Source of the DNA: Paenibacillus andongensis
GTDB lineage: Bacteria; Bacillota; Bacilli; Paenibacillales; NBRC-103111
Reading direction: 5' to 3'
NCBI RefSeq assembly: GCF_025369935.1
Contig: NZ_CP104467.1
Span: 197,501-261,500 of the forward strand
Length of the DNA stretch: 64,000 bases
Shown here: piece by piece, positions 12,403 through 21,019 of the stretch
How positions within the stretch are numbered: the stretch's first letter is position 1
Layout of the letters: every line of letters starts with the position of its first letter
Program-made: the position numbers and the translations under genes
The notes under the pieces: generated by a model
Seen by the model: the letters and a program-made list of their open reading frames with translations, nothing else
What the model was told of the DNA's origin: nothing
Databases searched by the model: none

Positions 12403-12452
12403 TTCGACATATCTTCTTGCCTAATGATACCAACGATTCCCAAAATAGTCAA
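12403..12452 (-). promoter_or_regulatory. abrB sigma-A promoter with Spo0A box
   Basis: On the minus strand TTGACT (12447-12452), a 17-bp spacer and TATCAT (12424-12429) form a good sigma-A promoter. A perfect Spo0A box TGTCGAA (complement of 12403-12409) lies about 15 nt downstream of the -10, where bound Spo0A~P would block transcription. In B. subtilis abrB is repressed by Spo0A boxes just past its promoter. The start codon is about 50 nt further on. Confidence 0.82.
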
Positions 12453-12637
12453 CCATATTTTCGCCTTTTTAAGCCTGTTATTCAAAAAAAGTTTAAATCT
12501 TGTTTCTGTTTAAAATATGAGAAAAACCAAGTAGAATAAGGGAATGTAAATAATATATTACGTATGTCCTCCTCAAAAAGCTAAAATTTACTAAGTGAAT
12601 AGCTAAGCTAGTTAGGTAAAGAAACTGGAATTCGTAA

Positions 12638-12687
12638 TTCGACAGAATCCGACAAAAATGTCGAAGTAGCACAGCGAATTTGTCGAA
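12638..12687. promoter_or_regulatory. Cluster of Spo0A boxes
   Basis: Three exact 0A boxes: TTCGACA at 12638-12644 (complement of TGTCGAA), TGTCGAA at 12659-12665 and TGTCGAA at 12681-12687. A 6/7 match, TCCGACA, lies at 12648-12654. The exact sites are 21 and 22 bp apart, about two helical turns. They lie 36-85 nt before the HD-domain gene at 12723 and about 230 bp upstream of the abrB promoter. Confidence 0.75.
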
Positions 12688-12722
12688 AATATTTAAATTT
12701 GCTAAAGAGAGGTTGTGAATGG

Positions 12723-14000
12723 ATGAAGGAAGAGAAGGTTTTTAAAGATCCGGTTCATAAATATATTTACGTGCAGGACAATACGATTTGGGATTTAATT
12801 AATACGCGTGAGTTCCAGAGATTGCGCCGCATAAGGCAATTAGGTACCTCTTATTTAACCTTTCATGGAGCTGAGCATAGTAGATTCTCGCATTCACTTG
12901 GTGTGTACGAAATCACTCGGAAAATTATTTCACAATTCGAACGCAATCACTATGAGGATTGGCCTCAAGAGGAACGTCTGCTTTGTCTTTGTGCGGCATT
13001 GCTCCATGATCTGGGACACGGACCCTTCTCTCATTCCATTGAAAAAGCTTTCGGAACGAGACATGAAGACTGGTCATGCAGAATTGTCCTTGGAGATACC
13101 GATGTGAACAAAGTCCTCAGCCGAGTATCACCTGACTTTCCGAAAAAAGTGGCGGGAGTTATTTGTAAATCGTATAGTGAAGAAATTGTGGTTAGCCTTG
13201 TATCCAGTCAGCTGGATGCAGACCGCATGGACTATTTGCTGCGCGACGCCTATTTCACTGGTGTAAATTATGGCACGTTTGATCTGGAGCGGATTCTTCG
13301 TGTTATTAGGCCCTATAAGGGGCACATTGTTGTCAAAGAAAGCGGAATGCATGCCGTAGAAGATTATTTAATGTCTCGTTATCAAATGTACTGGCAGGTG
13401 TATTTCCATCCCGTGACACGTAGTGCGGAAATTTTGCTGCACAAAGTTTTTGCGCGTGCCAAACATTTATACGAAGAAGACTATTCGTTCGGATTTATGG
13501 TGGAACCCATTTTACATCTGATTCAGAATAAAATTTCGCTCGAAGATTATTTGTTATTGGATGAGTCCGTTATGCAGACGATGTTAACTTTCTGGAGTAA
13601 TGAGAAAGATCCTATTTTGGCCGATATGTGTAAACGGTTTTTGGATCGTAAGTTGTACAAATACAGTACCTTTGATGAGTCTAATCAACGTCAAATTAAG
13701 CTGATGGAAAAAGTGATGGCTGAGGTCGGATTTGACCCTACTTATTATATGGAAATTGATTTTCCATCGAATCAATCCTATGACGTGTATAGACCGGGGG
13801 AAACGGATGATAATTTGCCTATTTTTCTGCTGGATCATAGGGAGAATTTAACGGAAATTACACATCGATCTGAAATTGTTCAGTCCATCAGTGGCTTCCA
13901 AATGGGTAAGCATCATGTTTATTACCCGGAGGAGCTGTTGGAACGATTGAACGCTACCGATTATCCTGATTTATGGGCATTGCTTGGTGAGCAAGATTAG
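12723..14000 (+). CDS. ywfO: HD-domain phosphohydrolase, YwfO-like
   Basis: 425 residues. The HD metal site is visible: HSLGVYE near residue 59, then AALLHDLGHGPFSHSIE near residues 95-111, and a distal Asp in SQLDADRMDYLLRDA. This is the dGTPase-like SAMHD family; B. subtilis YwfO is a close relative in length and motifs. ATG 12723 begins MKEEKVFKDPVHKYI, the family start; the frame is open 24 nt further upstream. In B. subtilis this slot between abrB and tatD holds metS. The Spo0A boxes just upstream suggest control at the onset of sporulation. Confidence 0.88.
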   Translation: MKEEKVFKDPVHKYIYVQDNTIWDLINTREFQRLRRIRQLGTSYLTFHGAEHSRFSHSLGVYEITRKIISQFERNHYEDWPQEERLLCLCAALLHDLGHGPFSHSIEKAFGTRHEDWSCRIVLGDTDVNKVLSRVSPDFPKKVAGVICKSYSEEIVVSLVSSQLDADRMDYLLRDAYFTGVNYGTFDLERILRVIRPYKGHIVVKESGMHAVEDYLMSRYQMYWQVYFHPVTRSAEILLHKVFARAKHLYEEDYSFGFMVEPILHLIQNKISLEDYLLLDESVMQTMLTFWSNEKDPILADMCKRFLDRKLYKYSTFDESNQRQIKLMEKVMAEVGFDPTYYMEIDFPSNQSYDVYRPGETDDNLPIFLLDHRENLTEITHRSEIVQSISGFQMGKHHVYYPEELLERLNATDYPDLWALLGEQD

Positions 14001-14047
14001 CTAGAAAAATAAGTGCTGCAGAATATTCAACATAAGGGAGAACGATT

Positions 14048-14815
14048 ATGCTAACGGATTCACACACACATTTAAATGCCGAACAATTTAATGAAGATCA
14101 AGACGAAGTGATTCAGCGAGCACTGGACGCCGGAGTGACAAGAATAGTGAATGTAGGCTTCAATCGGGAGACCATACCCAGTTCAATTGCCCTCGCTGAG
14201 AGGTATGATTTCATCTATTCTACCGTAGGGTGGCATCCTGTTGATGCCATTGATATGATGCCTGGCGACTTAGAATGGATTGAAGAGTTGTGCAAGCATG
14301 AGAAAGTTGTCGCCATTGGGGAAATTGGACTGGATTACTACTGGGATAAGTCACCGAGGGATGTACAGCAGCGGGTATTTCGGGAGCAAATTCGTCTAGC
14401 GCGTAAATTGGGGATGCCCATTGTTATACATAATCGAGATGCCCATCAAGATATTTTGCACATTTTAAAAGAAGAGAAGGCCGAGGAAGTGGGGGGCATC
14501 ATGCATTGCTTCTCTGGAAGCTGGGAGACGGCGAAGCAGTGTCTGGATATGAATTTTTATATTTCTTTTGGAGGTCCAGTTACGTTTAAGAACGCTAGGC
14601 AACCGAAGGAAGTGCTGGCGCAAGTTCCATTAGATCGTTTGTTAATTGAGACCGATGCTCCCTATCTAACCCCGCATCCTTTCCGCGGCAAGCGTAATGA
14701 AACCGGCTATGTTCGCTTGGTAGCTGAGACAGCCGCGGAAATTCGGGATATGACTTTGGAAGAAATTGCGCAAATAACAACAAACAATGCCGTTCGGTTG
14801 CTAGGTCTCAAGTAG
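14048..14815 (+). CDS. tatD: TatD family metal-dependent DNase
   Basis: 255 residues with the TatD metal ligands: DSHTHLN at residues 4-10, GEIGLDYYW near 93-101, IHNRDAH near 127, MHCFSGS near 153 and the closing IETDAPYLTP. The fold is a TIM barrel acting as a 3'-5' DNase or related hydrolase. ATG 14048 follows AAGGGAG. Its last 15 bases overlap the 3' end of the convergent ABC permease gene. Confidence 0.95.
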   Translation: MLTDSHTHLNAEQFNEDQDEVIQRALDAGVTRIVNVGFNRETIPSSIALAERYDFIYSTVGWHPVDAIDMMPGDLEWIEELCKHEKVVAIGEIGLDYYWDKSPRDVQQRVFREQIRLARKLGMPIVIHNRDAHQDILHILKEEKAEEVGGIMHCFSGSWETAKQCLDMNFYISFGGPVTFKNARQPKEVLAQVPLDRLLIETDAPYLTPHPFRGKRNETGYVRLVAETAAEIRDMTLEEIAQITTNNAVRLLGLK

Positions 14816-16033
14816 AACGTTTTTCTCGAACTTACGGCGAAGCACAATACCGCAGCTGAAAGAAATGAAGATGAGACTGATGAGTGGAACGAGTAGATAG
14901 ATTGGTGAAGAACGAATCATAAGAGGGATCGTCAGGATACATAGCTCTAACATCAAGACCGACCAAATGATAAAGGCTAGCGAACCAGCTTTGGAATTTG
15001 GATTGAGCGGGTACATTTCCAGCCAGAATGTATAGCGATGAGCGCGCTCGAGCGACGATAACTGGACAAGTGAAATTACAAGAGCAATCAGGAAGATTAA
15101 GCTCCTTGCCGTACCGCTGCTTGAAACGGCTATAGCTAGTACACCTAACAAGGTGATGCGCAGTACGATCGCGAACAGCTCCGTACGCAGCAATGTCTTC
15201 ATATATAGGTACAAATAGGCAGCATCTTGTCTAAAAGGTATGAACCGTGTTAGCCCGCTGATCCAACTTCGGCGGGCTATTCGCGTTCCCATCTGAGGCA
15301 CATCGACGAACCAGCTGAAAAAGGCGTAAAGCCGAGCTTGCTGCTGATTTTCCTTGGTAATCAAGTAGTCCCAACCGATAACGTATTTCGATACGAAATG
15401 AACGGCTGCTAACCATACGGAAATGAGAAGCAGTGCAGCACCACTTGCCCATAAAATGCTGGTTAGGAATTGCAGCGAAACGAGAGCGGTTGTTGCCACC
15501 CAGCGAAAGCTAACTGAAGCTAATCTGGTGCGCTCATGGGTAAAACGACTCTCCTGCCAACTAGCTAATAAATTTGCTATCTTTAATAGAAGAAGTAGTG
15601 CAAGCATCAGTAAGAAATGCTGCTCTGAAGCGCCGAGGCAGTGGTGATAAAGCGGCCATAAAATGACCCAGGCGATAAATGTCCCAAAAGCTTGCAGTGT
15701 CAAACTGTACATGAATCCGCTTCGGAAATAAGCGCCCATTTGATGTTCGATCCGTAACAAAAACATGCGGTCTGCTTTCCTTACCAATGTACGAATGGGA
15801 CTTGAAGATAGAAGCGGAACGAGCAGCAAAAGTACGATCCATAGATAGGGATAGTCTGTCGGAAGACGCTGTAGTATTTTTGCATAATAATAGGAAGAAA
15901 CGATGACAAGAAACAACACGAGACCGATGAAATTACTACGCGCTGCGTATTGCCAATAGCCCATGGATTCCTTCATATAATGTTCGAATCTCTGCTGCCA
16001 TAAGGTACGGGTGTTGATGTCCATATTTCTCAT
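14801..16033 (-). CDS. ecsB: ABC transporter permease, EcsB-like
   Basis: 410 residues with many transmembrane stretches and no soluble domain, beginning MRNMDINTRTLWQQRF. Size, membrane pattern and pairing with an EcsA-type ATPase fit EcsB. In B. subtilis the Ecs exporter affects protein secretion, competence and site-2 protease RasP activity. It overlaps the ATPase gene by four bases (ATGA), a sign of translational coupling. The locus here differs from B. subtilis, where ecsAB lies elsewhere. Confidence 0.85.
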   Translation of the reverse strand: MRNMDINTRTLWQQRFEHYMKESMGYWQYAARSNFIGLVLFLVIVSSYYYAKILQRLPTDYPYLWIVLLLLVPLLSSSPIRTLVRKADRMFLLRIEHQMGAYFRSGFMYSLTLQAFGTFIAWVILWPLYHHCLGASEQHFLLMLALLLLLKIANLLASWQESRFTHERTRLASVSFRWVATTALVSLQFLTSILWASGAALLLISVWLAAVHFVSKYVIGWDYLITKENQQQARLYAFFSWFVDVPQMGTRIARRSWISGLTRFIPFRQDAAYLYLYMKTLLRTELFAIVLRITLLGVLAIAVSSSGTARSLIFLIALVISLVQLSSLERAHRYTFWLEMYPLNPNSKAGSLAFIIWSVLMLELCILTIPLMIRSSPIYLLVPLISLIFISFSCGIVLRRKFEKNVLLET

Positions 16034-16773
16034 AACGAATCCCCTTGTACGAGCTTGTAGAAAATGTCGTCTAGTGACGCTCTCGGGAGTTCGGTTTGCT
16101 CGCGTAATTCGACTAAATCCCCCTGAGCAACCATACGGCCACGATGAAGGACAACGTAATTATCGCAATATTTTTCAATCGTAGACAAAATATGCGATGA
16201 GATGAGGAATGATGCTCCTTTATGTTTCATTTTGACCATTAATTCTAACAAGGAACGGATCGCTAAAGGATCGAGGCCGAGAAAGGGTTCATCGATAATA
16301 TATAACGAGGGTTCGATCAGAAATGCGTTCATAATCATGACTTTCTGTTTCATTCCTTTGGATAAATGACTGGCGAAGCTGTTCAGCTTGTCCTTCATTT
16401 GAAACTGCTCCAAAAGTGAGTTGGATCGAGCCAAGTAGTCGTCCTTCGACAAGCCGTAGGCCATAGCGGTTAGCTCAAGGTGTTCACGGATCGTAAGCTC
16501 TTCGTAGAGCTCAGGACTTTCAGGTACATAAGCGTAGGTTGCGCGATAGGACAAAGGATTTTCAGCTAAAGTTAGTCCGTTGATTCGAATCGTTCCTTTT
16601 TGTGGTTGAAGAAGGCCGAGAATGTTTTTGATTGTCGTACTTTTACCCGCGCCATTAAGTCCGATCAGACCCATCATTTCACCTTGACGAATAGAAAAGG
16701 TTAGGTCATGAAGAACGGGTTTATTTGGTAAATATCCCCCGTATAAAGAGTCAACTTGTAGAATGGAGCCCAT
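16030..16773 (-). CDS. ecsA: ABC transporter ATP-binding protein, EcsA-like
   Basis: 247 residues with all ABC motifs: Walker A GLNGAGKST (near 37-45), a Q-loop region before YVPESPELYEELT, signature LSKGMKQK, Walker B LYIIDEPFLGLD and the H-loop ISSHILS. The start ATG follows AGGGAGG. A TATAAT lies about 60 nt upstream on the minus strand (near 16835), but its -35 is weak. It forms a two-gene operon with the permease. Confidence 0.93.
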   Translation of the reverse strand: MGSILQVDSLYGGYLPNKPVLHDLTFSIRQGEMMGLIGLNGAGKSTTIKNILGLLQPQKGTIRINGLTLAENPLSYRATYAYVPESPELYEELTIREHLELTAMAYGLSKDDYLARSNSLLEQFQMKDKLNSFASHLSKGMKQKVMIMNAFLIEPSLYIIDEPFLGLDPLAIRSLLELMVKMKHKGASFLISSHILSTIEKYCDNYVVLHRGRMVAQGDLVELREQTELPRASLDDIFYKLVQGDSL

Positions 16774-17062
16774 CTCATTGCCTCCCTGATTAGCAAATTA
16801 TTGGTATTTATGAATCGCTTTCCTATACGATCATTATAAACAAATTTGTATTTTAAGCCTAGTTTAGGGGTGAATAGTTGAAAAGAGTTAGTATACGTAC
16901 GTTATAGTGAGATATAAGTAGAAATAGGGCAGTTTAATTGCCTATTTAATCGAATTTTAGTCGATTTAGCCCTTTTTAGTAGGTGTCAATCCCTTTACAG
17001 GTTAAGATTAACAGCGTAATATACTTTTCATAATAACTTAATAACCAATTTGCCATTTTTCC

Positions 17063-17245
17063 ATTCGCTGAGTTCCATTTATGGGAACGGGGGAACCACT
17101 GTAAGCTGAAGAAGCATGCTTCTTGAGTGAACAGAGTGAGTAACAGGGGTGAATCTTAGAGTATACTTCGTATGCTCTTAGTAGGGCGACTCTCACGTCC
17201 GAATCCGTCAGCTAACCTCGTAAGCGTAAGAGAGGTAACGATTGT
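17063..17245 (+). ncRNA. c-di-AMP riboswitch (ydaO/yuaA class)
   Basis: The conserved blocks of the ydaO motif are present in order: CGCTGAGTTCC near 17066, GGGAACGGGGGAACCACTG near 17082, GGGGTGAATC near 17147, AGGGCGACTCTCACGTCCGA near 17183, ATCCGTCAGCTAACCTCG near 17203 and TAAGCGTAAGAGAGG. The class binds cyclic di-AMP and normally turns off cell-wall hydrolase and osmotic genes. It precedes yabE in the same direction. Upstream, 16774-17040 holds the ecsA start region and AT-rich sequence with nothing else I can name. Confidence 0.95.
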
Positions 17246-17277
17246 CGTGCGTGCTATTTGTGTATTTTACTATGCAA

Positions 17278-17322
17278 AAAAAGCCAGCGAGAAGAGTCCT
17301 CTTCTTGCTGGCTTTTTGTCTT
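17278..17322 (+). terminator. Riboswitch-controlled terminator
   Basis: AAGCCAGCGAGAAGAG-TC-CTCTTCTTGCTGGCTT is a 16-bp stem with one G-T pair, followed by TTTTG, about 35 nt past the c-di-AMP aptamer. A terminator here means the riboswitch probably acts by transcription attenuation. The following 210 nt to the yabE start (17323-17534) form a long leader with no further feature I can support. Confidence 0.9.
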
Positions 17323-17534
17323 CATAAAGGGCTATACACAATTCGGACGACTAAAAATTGCCCGGAATTCATATGAATGTTGAATAGGCAAACTGGTGTG
17401 GGACGACCAGAAGGTAGCGGTATAGCACCGTACTGCTGATGGCGAACACATTAAGTTAAACTAAAAAACCTTAGTCGCGTCAAATCTAATCATGCTGTAA
17501 CCTGGCGGCGAGGCTTTGAAGGAGGACCGAAGAA

Positions 17535-18674
17535 GTGGGCAGTATCTCTATTAGCGAGACCCATGTAAAACGATCATCCAGCATGTCCTTCGCATTGCGA
17601 TGGAAGCATGAAAACTTGCGTTTGATTTTAAGCTTAGCCATAATTTCAATCGCAATGACTTTCATGTTTTTGGTGTTGTTGTACGGTACGGCTACCAAGA
17701 GCGTATCCGTGGTTGTGAATGGACAAGAAACCATTGTGCATACGAAACAATGGGTCCTGCAACGCCTACTGGATGAACAAGCCATAAAAATTGGTGAACA
17801 CGATGAAATTTCTGCTGCGCCAACGACAACAATCAAGGGTGGAGACAAAATTGTCATCGAACATGCCTCACCAATTCAATTGACTGCTGATGGAAAGACC
17901 ACCACTGTTTACACAACTGCAAGAACGGTAGAAAGTGCATTGCAACGTTTACATATTGCACTTGGGGAGCACGATCGTTTAACTCCCGAACCGACAGCCG
18001 CTCTGAGCTCAGGCGATGAAATCAAAATCGTCCGTGTGAAAAAAGAGACGGAGGAAGTGACTGAGCCGATTGCGTTCGATACGGAAAAGAAGAGTGACGC
18101 ATCGCTGCTCAAAGGCAAAGAGCAAGTCGTCCAAGAAGGTAAAGAGGGCGTGCTCTTGAAGAAGAAAGAAAAGACTTTCGAAGACGGTGTTTTAGTCGCG
18201 GAAGCAGTTGTGGGTGAAGAAGTACAAACAGAAAGTATTAAGAAAGTCGTGTCCGTGGGCACGAAAAACCCTGTTGTTGTTCTCTCGTCTTCATCGCCTA
18301 GTGTGGATGAGGTTTCGAAGAATGGTGTAACATTTGGGTACAAACAAATCCTGAAGAATGTGAAGTTGACTGCCTATTCAGCTGACGTCGCATCTACGGG
18401 TAAATCCGAAGATTCACCGGGTTTTGGTAAAACCTATACAGGGACTACGGTGACAGAAGGCAGAACGATTGCCGTTGATCCCAAAGTCATCCCGCTCGGA
18501 TGGTGGGTTTACATTGAGGGTATTGGCTTCCGCCGTGCTGAAGATATTGGCAGCGGTGTGAAAGGCCAAATGATTGATGTTTACTTTGAAGATCATGGTT
18601 ATGCCAATAAATTCGGAACGAAGCAAGGGTACACCGTCTATGTGGTAGGACCGAAAAAGCCGTCTGAAAATTAA
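17535..18674 (+). CDS. yabE: YabE: DUF348, G5 and 3D-domain cell-wall protein
   Basis: 379 residues. One N-terminal membrane segment (near residues 30-50) is followed by two DUF348 (ubiquitin-like) repeats, KSVSVVVNGQ... and IQLTADGKTTTVYT..., then a charged G5 domain. The C-terminal 3D domain has the three-aspartate pattern: AVDPKVIPLG, AEDIGSGVKG and IDVYFEDH. The layout matches Rpf/Sps-like peptidoglycan enzymes, where 3D is a lytic-transglycosylase-like fold. Start is GTG 17535 after GGAGGA. The upstream c-di-AMP riboswitch ties it to wall homeostasis. Confidence 0.92.
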   Translation: MGSISISETHVKRSSSMSFALRWKHENLRLILSLAIISIAMTFMFLVLLYGTATKSVSVVVNGQETIVHTKQWVLQRLLDEQAIKIGEHDEISAAPTTTIKGGDKIVIEHASPIQLTADGKTTTVYTTARTVESALQRLHIALGEHDRLTPEPTAALSSGDEIKIVRVKKETEEVTEPIAFDTEKKSDASLLKGKEQVVQEGKEGVLLKKKEKTFEDGVLVAEAVVGEEVQTESIKKVVSVGTKNPVVVLSSSSPSVDEVSKNGVTFGYKQILKNVKLTAYSADVASTGKSEDSPGFGKTYTGTTVTEGRTIAVDPKVIPLGWWVYIEGIGFRRAEDIGSGVKGQMIDVYFEDHGYANKFGTKQGYTVYVVGPKKPSEN

Positions 18675-18737
18675 CGTGTAAACGTCTGTTTCAGCGGGAA
18701 GAATGTCATATATACGTTGCCAGGTAACAACCTGGGC

Positions 18738-18767
18738 GAAAGAAGAGGGGACCCCTCTTCTTTTTCT
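18738..18767 (+). terminator. yabE terminator
   Basis: AGAAGAGGGG-A-CCCCTCTTCT with TTTTTC after it, 65 nt past the yabE stop codon. Confidence 0.88.
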
Positions 18768-18769
18768 AC

Positions 18770-18872
18770 GTTGAATAAGAAAGTATAAGTTCTATACTTT
18801 AGCTCCGCATCAACCTCGACAAACGCGCTCGTCCCTGAAGGACGACGGAGTCGTTTATCCTTGGTACTGGGA
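18770..18872. repeat. Structured intergenic repeat, copy 2
   Basis: GTTGAATAAGAAAGTATAAG, TCCGCATCAACCTCGACAAA and CGTTTATCC align with copy 1 at 7318-7420. The hairpin has outer stem AAACG (18821-18825) / CGTTT (18852-18856) and inner stem TCGTCC / GGACGA. Compared with copy 1 the stem sequence is changed on both sides so that pairing is kept. It ends 12 nt before the rnmV start codon. Confidence 0.75.
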
Positions 18873-18884
18873 AGGGAACCGCTT

Positions 18885-19427
18885 ATGATTAAAGAAGTGA
18901 TTGTCGTAGAAGGTAAAGACGATACAGCTGCTATCCGCCGAGCGGTAGAGGCGGATACCATTGAAACTGGCGGCTCTGCAATCGGACAAGCCGTGCTAAA
19001 ACGTATTGCACTTGCGCAGCAGCGCAGAGGCGTTATTATCTTCACCGATCCGGATCACGCAGGTGAACGGATTCGGAAGATTGTAGCAGCCAAGGTGCCT
19101 GGCTGCAAGCATGCCTTCATTACGCAGGAGCAGGCTGAGTACAAGGGTGATATCGGCGTTGAGAATGCGACGCCTGAGACGATTCGTCAGGCCCTTCAGA
19201 AGCTCCGTACGGAATATACGGCGTCGGTTTCACAGCTGACCATGGAGGATCTCATGGCCGCAGGGTTGATTGTTCATGCTGAGGCGGCTTCTCGCCGGCT
19301 GATTGTGGGGAAAGCGTTAGGGATTGGCTATTGCAATGGCAAGCAGTTTTACAAGCGCTGTGCGATGTTTCAGATCTCGCGTGAGGAATTTGAGGCGGCT
19401 TTGGAGCATTTGGAAGCTGATAAGTAG
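18885..19427 (+). CDS. rnmV: Ribonuclease M5
   Basis: 180 residues with an N-terminal Toprim domain: EVIVVEGKDDTAAI and IIFTDPDHAGERIRK carry the catalytic Glu and Asp-x-Asp. RNase M5 makes the final cut of 5S rRNA precursors, here possibly those of the rRNA operon at the window start. ATG 18885 begins MIKEVIVVEGKDD as in the family, after GGGAAGGG; the upstream in-frame codons belong to the repeat. It normally precedes rsmA directly; here a repeat ladder and an IS element separate them. Confidence 0.94.
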   Translation: MIKEVIVVEGKDDTAAIRRAVEADTIETGGSAIGQAVLKRIALAQQRRGVIIFTDPDHAGERIRKIVAAKVPGCKHAFITQEQAEYKGDIGVENATPETIRQALQKLRTEYTASVSQLTMEDLMAAGLIVHAEAASRRLIVGKALGIGYCNGKQFYKRCAMFQISREEFEAALEHLEADK

Positions 19428-19553
19428 AATCGATGCTTGTTGTTGTTTTTGTGTGTAGATCGTCATTCATTCATTATGCCTCCTCGTAACTGGAATACAA
19501 CTCCAATTAGTGTCATACATCTCGTGAGGGCAGATGGGCTGTAGTGGATACCA

Positions 19554-19618
19554 AAGTTGCATTTTCTACAACAATTCACACGCCAAAAGACTATTTCGCA
19601 ACTTGAAGTTGCAGTTTG
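19554..19618. repeat. Dyad array B, left part
   Basis: One complete unit, AAGTTGCATTTTCTACAACA at 19554-19573, and the first half of a second, AAGTTGCAGTTTG, which is cut by the IS element at 19618. Centres of the two units are 52 bp apart once the IS is removed. The rest of the gap after rnmV (19428-19553) shows nothing I can name. Confidence 0.65.
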
Positions 19619-19691
19619 CTCCTAGGCCCCCTAATTAAACTGGAGTCCTCCCACCCAATAATTTAAACTAGGGACAAGGAGATGATTCAGT

Positions 19692-20012
19692 ATGGGGAAA
19701 AGGCTGAAAGAAGAAGCACGGCTTAAAATTGTTAAGGAAGCATTGGCTGGTATTAAGGTGGGGGTATTAGCCCGCATGTATGACATCCATCCTGAAACCA
19801 TCCGTTTGTGGATCAGAGATCACCGTGACTCTATTCCTCCGGAAGAAATCCCAGTGGCTGACGAGCATCTGCAAGAATTGCAGCGTCTACAAGATGTAGA
19901 ACAACGCTATGAAAAAGCCGTTAAAGTACTTGGCGAGAAAGAGCTAGAGCTTGAGATCCTGCGCGAATTGCTAAAAAAGAAAGACCCCGCTTATCCGAGA
20001 AATTCGAAGTAG
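19692..20012 (+). CDS. IS3-family transposase OrfA
   Basis: 106 residues. The N-terminal helix-turn-helix (RLKIVKEALAGIKVGVLARMYDIHPETIRLW, within residues 11-41) would bind the IS ends. A leucine-rich coiled coil follows (residues 60-95), typical of OrfA dimerisation. The start ATG follows ACAAGGAG. Its frame passes through A AAA AAG at 19973-19979, where ribosomes can slip to frame -1 and make the OrfAB transposase. Confidence 0.93.
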   Translation: MGKRLKEEARLKIVKEALAGIKVGVLARMYDIHPETIRLWIRDHRDSIPPEEIPVADEHLQELQRLQDVEQRYEKAVKVLGEKELELEILRELLKKKDPAYPRNSK

Positions 20013-20057
20013 CAGAACCATTTATTAAGCGGGGTGAACCAGTAGCGTTGGTTCTGC
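19973..20057 (+). promoter_or_regulatory. Programmed -1 frameshift site with predicted pseudoknot
   Basis: The slippery heptamer A AAA AAG (19973-19979) lies in the correct phase for orfA. Five bases later CCCCGCTTA (19985-19993) pairs perfectly with TAAGCGGGG (20026-20034). Inside that loop GCAGAACCA (20012-20020) pairs perfectly with TGGTTCTGC (20049-20057) beyond the stem. The two 9-bp stems make an H-type pseudoknot. After a -1 slip the frame runs without stop into orfB. Confidence 0.88.
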
Positions 20058-20944
20058 GTATCCTTGGCCTTTCAGAGTCCACCTATTACGATCGTAAGAA
20101 GAGAGCTACCACCCCGCTATCTGAATGTTCCAAAGAAAGCCGGAGAGGGCGCCCTGTGCCTGGATACTCACATACGTTTACGGGTGAACAAGTGTGTGAC
20201 GAACAAATCAACGCGTGGCTGCTTGAGCTCATAGAGGGCGAAGAACATGTCTATGGCTACAAGCTTCTTGCACAATGTATTCGTGACCAATATAACGTGA
20301 GGCTGGACAAAAAGAAATCGTATCGCTTATGCAAAGAGTTAGGCATTCTTCAAAAGCCACGCCAGCGCATACAGACACATCCGCGCAGGCTGCCGAAGAA
20401 CCGAGTAGTAACAGGCTCCAACCAATTATGGCAAATGGATATCAAGTACGGATACGTCATTGGACAGGAGCGATTCTTTTATATGCTCAGCATCATTGAT
20501 GTGTTTGACCGTGTCGTCGTTAAACAGTACAGAGGTCCGGTATGTGAGGCCAAGCATGCGGTCCAGACGCTTTGTTATGCGATACAGAGCCGGCTAAACC
20601 CTGGAGAAGAGATGCCTGTAATCCGTACAGATAACGGCCCGCAATTCGTAAGCAAACTGTTTGGAGATATGTGCGAGTGCCTAGACGTCGTCCATGAACG
20701 CATTCCGCCAAGGACGCCGAATATGAATGCTTACATTGAGTCGTTTCACAGTCTACTTGAACGTCACTTGTTCGGCATAAGAGACTTCATGACCTTTGAA
20801 GAGGCTTATGATGCACTCGATCGTTACATGGACTTCTACAATAACCGCAGGATGCATGGTAGTTTAAACCGAAAACCTCCGAAGATGTTTTCAGCATGGG
20901 TCAAGACGCTGGATGACACTTCTGCCTTTCATAAAGCGATGTAA
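20048..20944 (+). CDS. IS3-family transposase OrfB (DDE integrase core)
   Basis: 298 residues from TTG 20048, but more probably made as part of a 417-residue OrfAB fusion by frameshifting at 19979. The retroviral-integrase-type catalytic residues are in place: Asp in LWQMDIKYG, Asp in IRTDNGPQF, and Glu in NAYIESFHSLLERH, followed by the usual YNNRRMHGSLN. The HTH-like N-terminal part (LRILGLSESTYY) is also typical. No frameshift or stop interrupts it. Confidence 0.93.
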   Translation: MVLRILGLSESTYYDRKKRATTPLSECSKESRRGRPVPGYSHTFTGEQVCDEQINAWLLELIEGEEHVYGYKLLAQCIRDQYNVRLDKKKSYRLCKELGILQKPRQRIQTHPRRLPKNRVVTGSNQLWQMDIKYGYVIGQERFFYMLSIIDVFDRVVVKQYRGPVCEAKHAVQTLCYAIQSRLNPGEEMPVIRTDNGPQFVSKLFGDMCECLDVVHERIPPRTPNMNAYIESFHSLLERHLFGIRDFMTFEEAYDALDRYMDFYNNRRMHGSLNRKPPKMFSAWVKTLDDTSAFHKAM

Positions 20945-21019
20945 TAGCTTGAAAAAACGCGATATTCTACGCATGAATCATTTTTGGTGGGCAAGACTCC
21001 GGTTTTAGGGGGCCTAGCC

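Larger units (their letters stand above)
19619..21019 (+). mobile_element. IS3-family insertion sequence, about 1401 bp
   Basis: Bounded by GTTTG at 19614-19618 and at 21020-21024, a 5-bp target duplication. The ends are imperfect inverted repeats: CTAGGCCCCCTAA with GGAGTCC inside on the left, and the complement of TTAGGGGGCCTAG with GGACTCC-like sequence on the right. It carries orfA and orfB with an A6G slippery site. Both frames are intact, so the element may be active or recently arrived. Confidence 0.9.
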
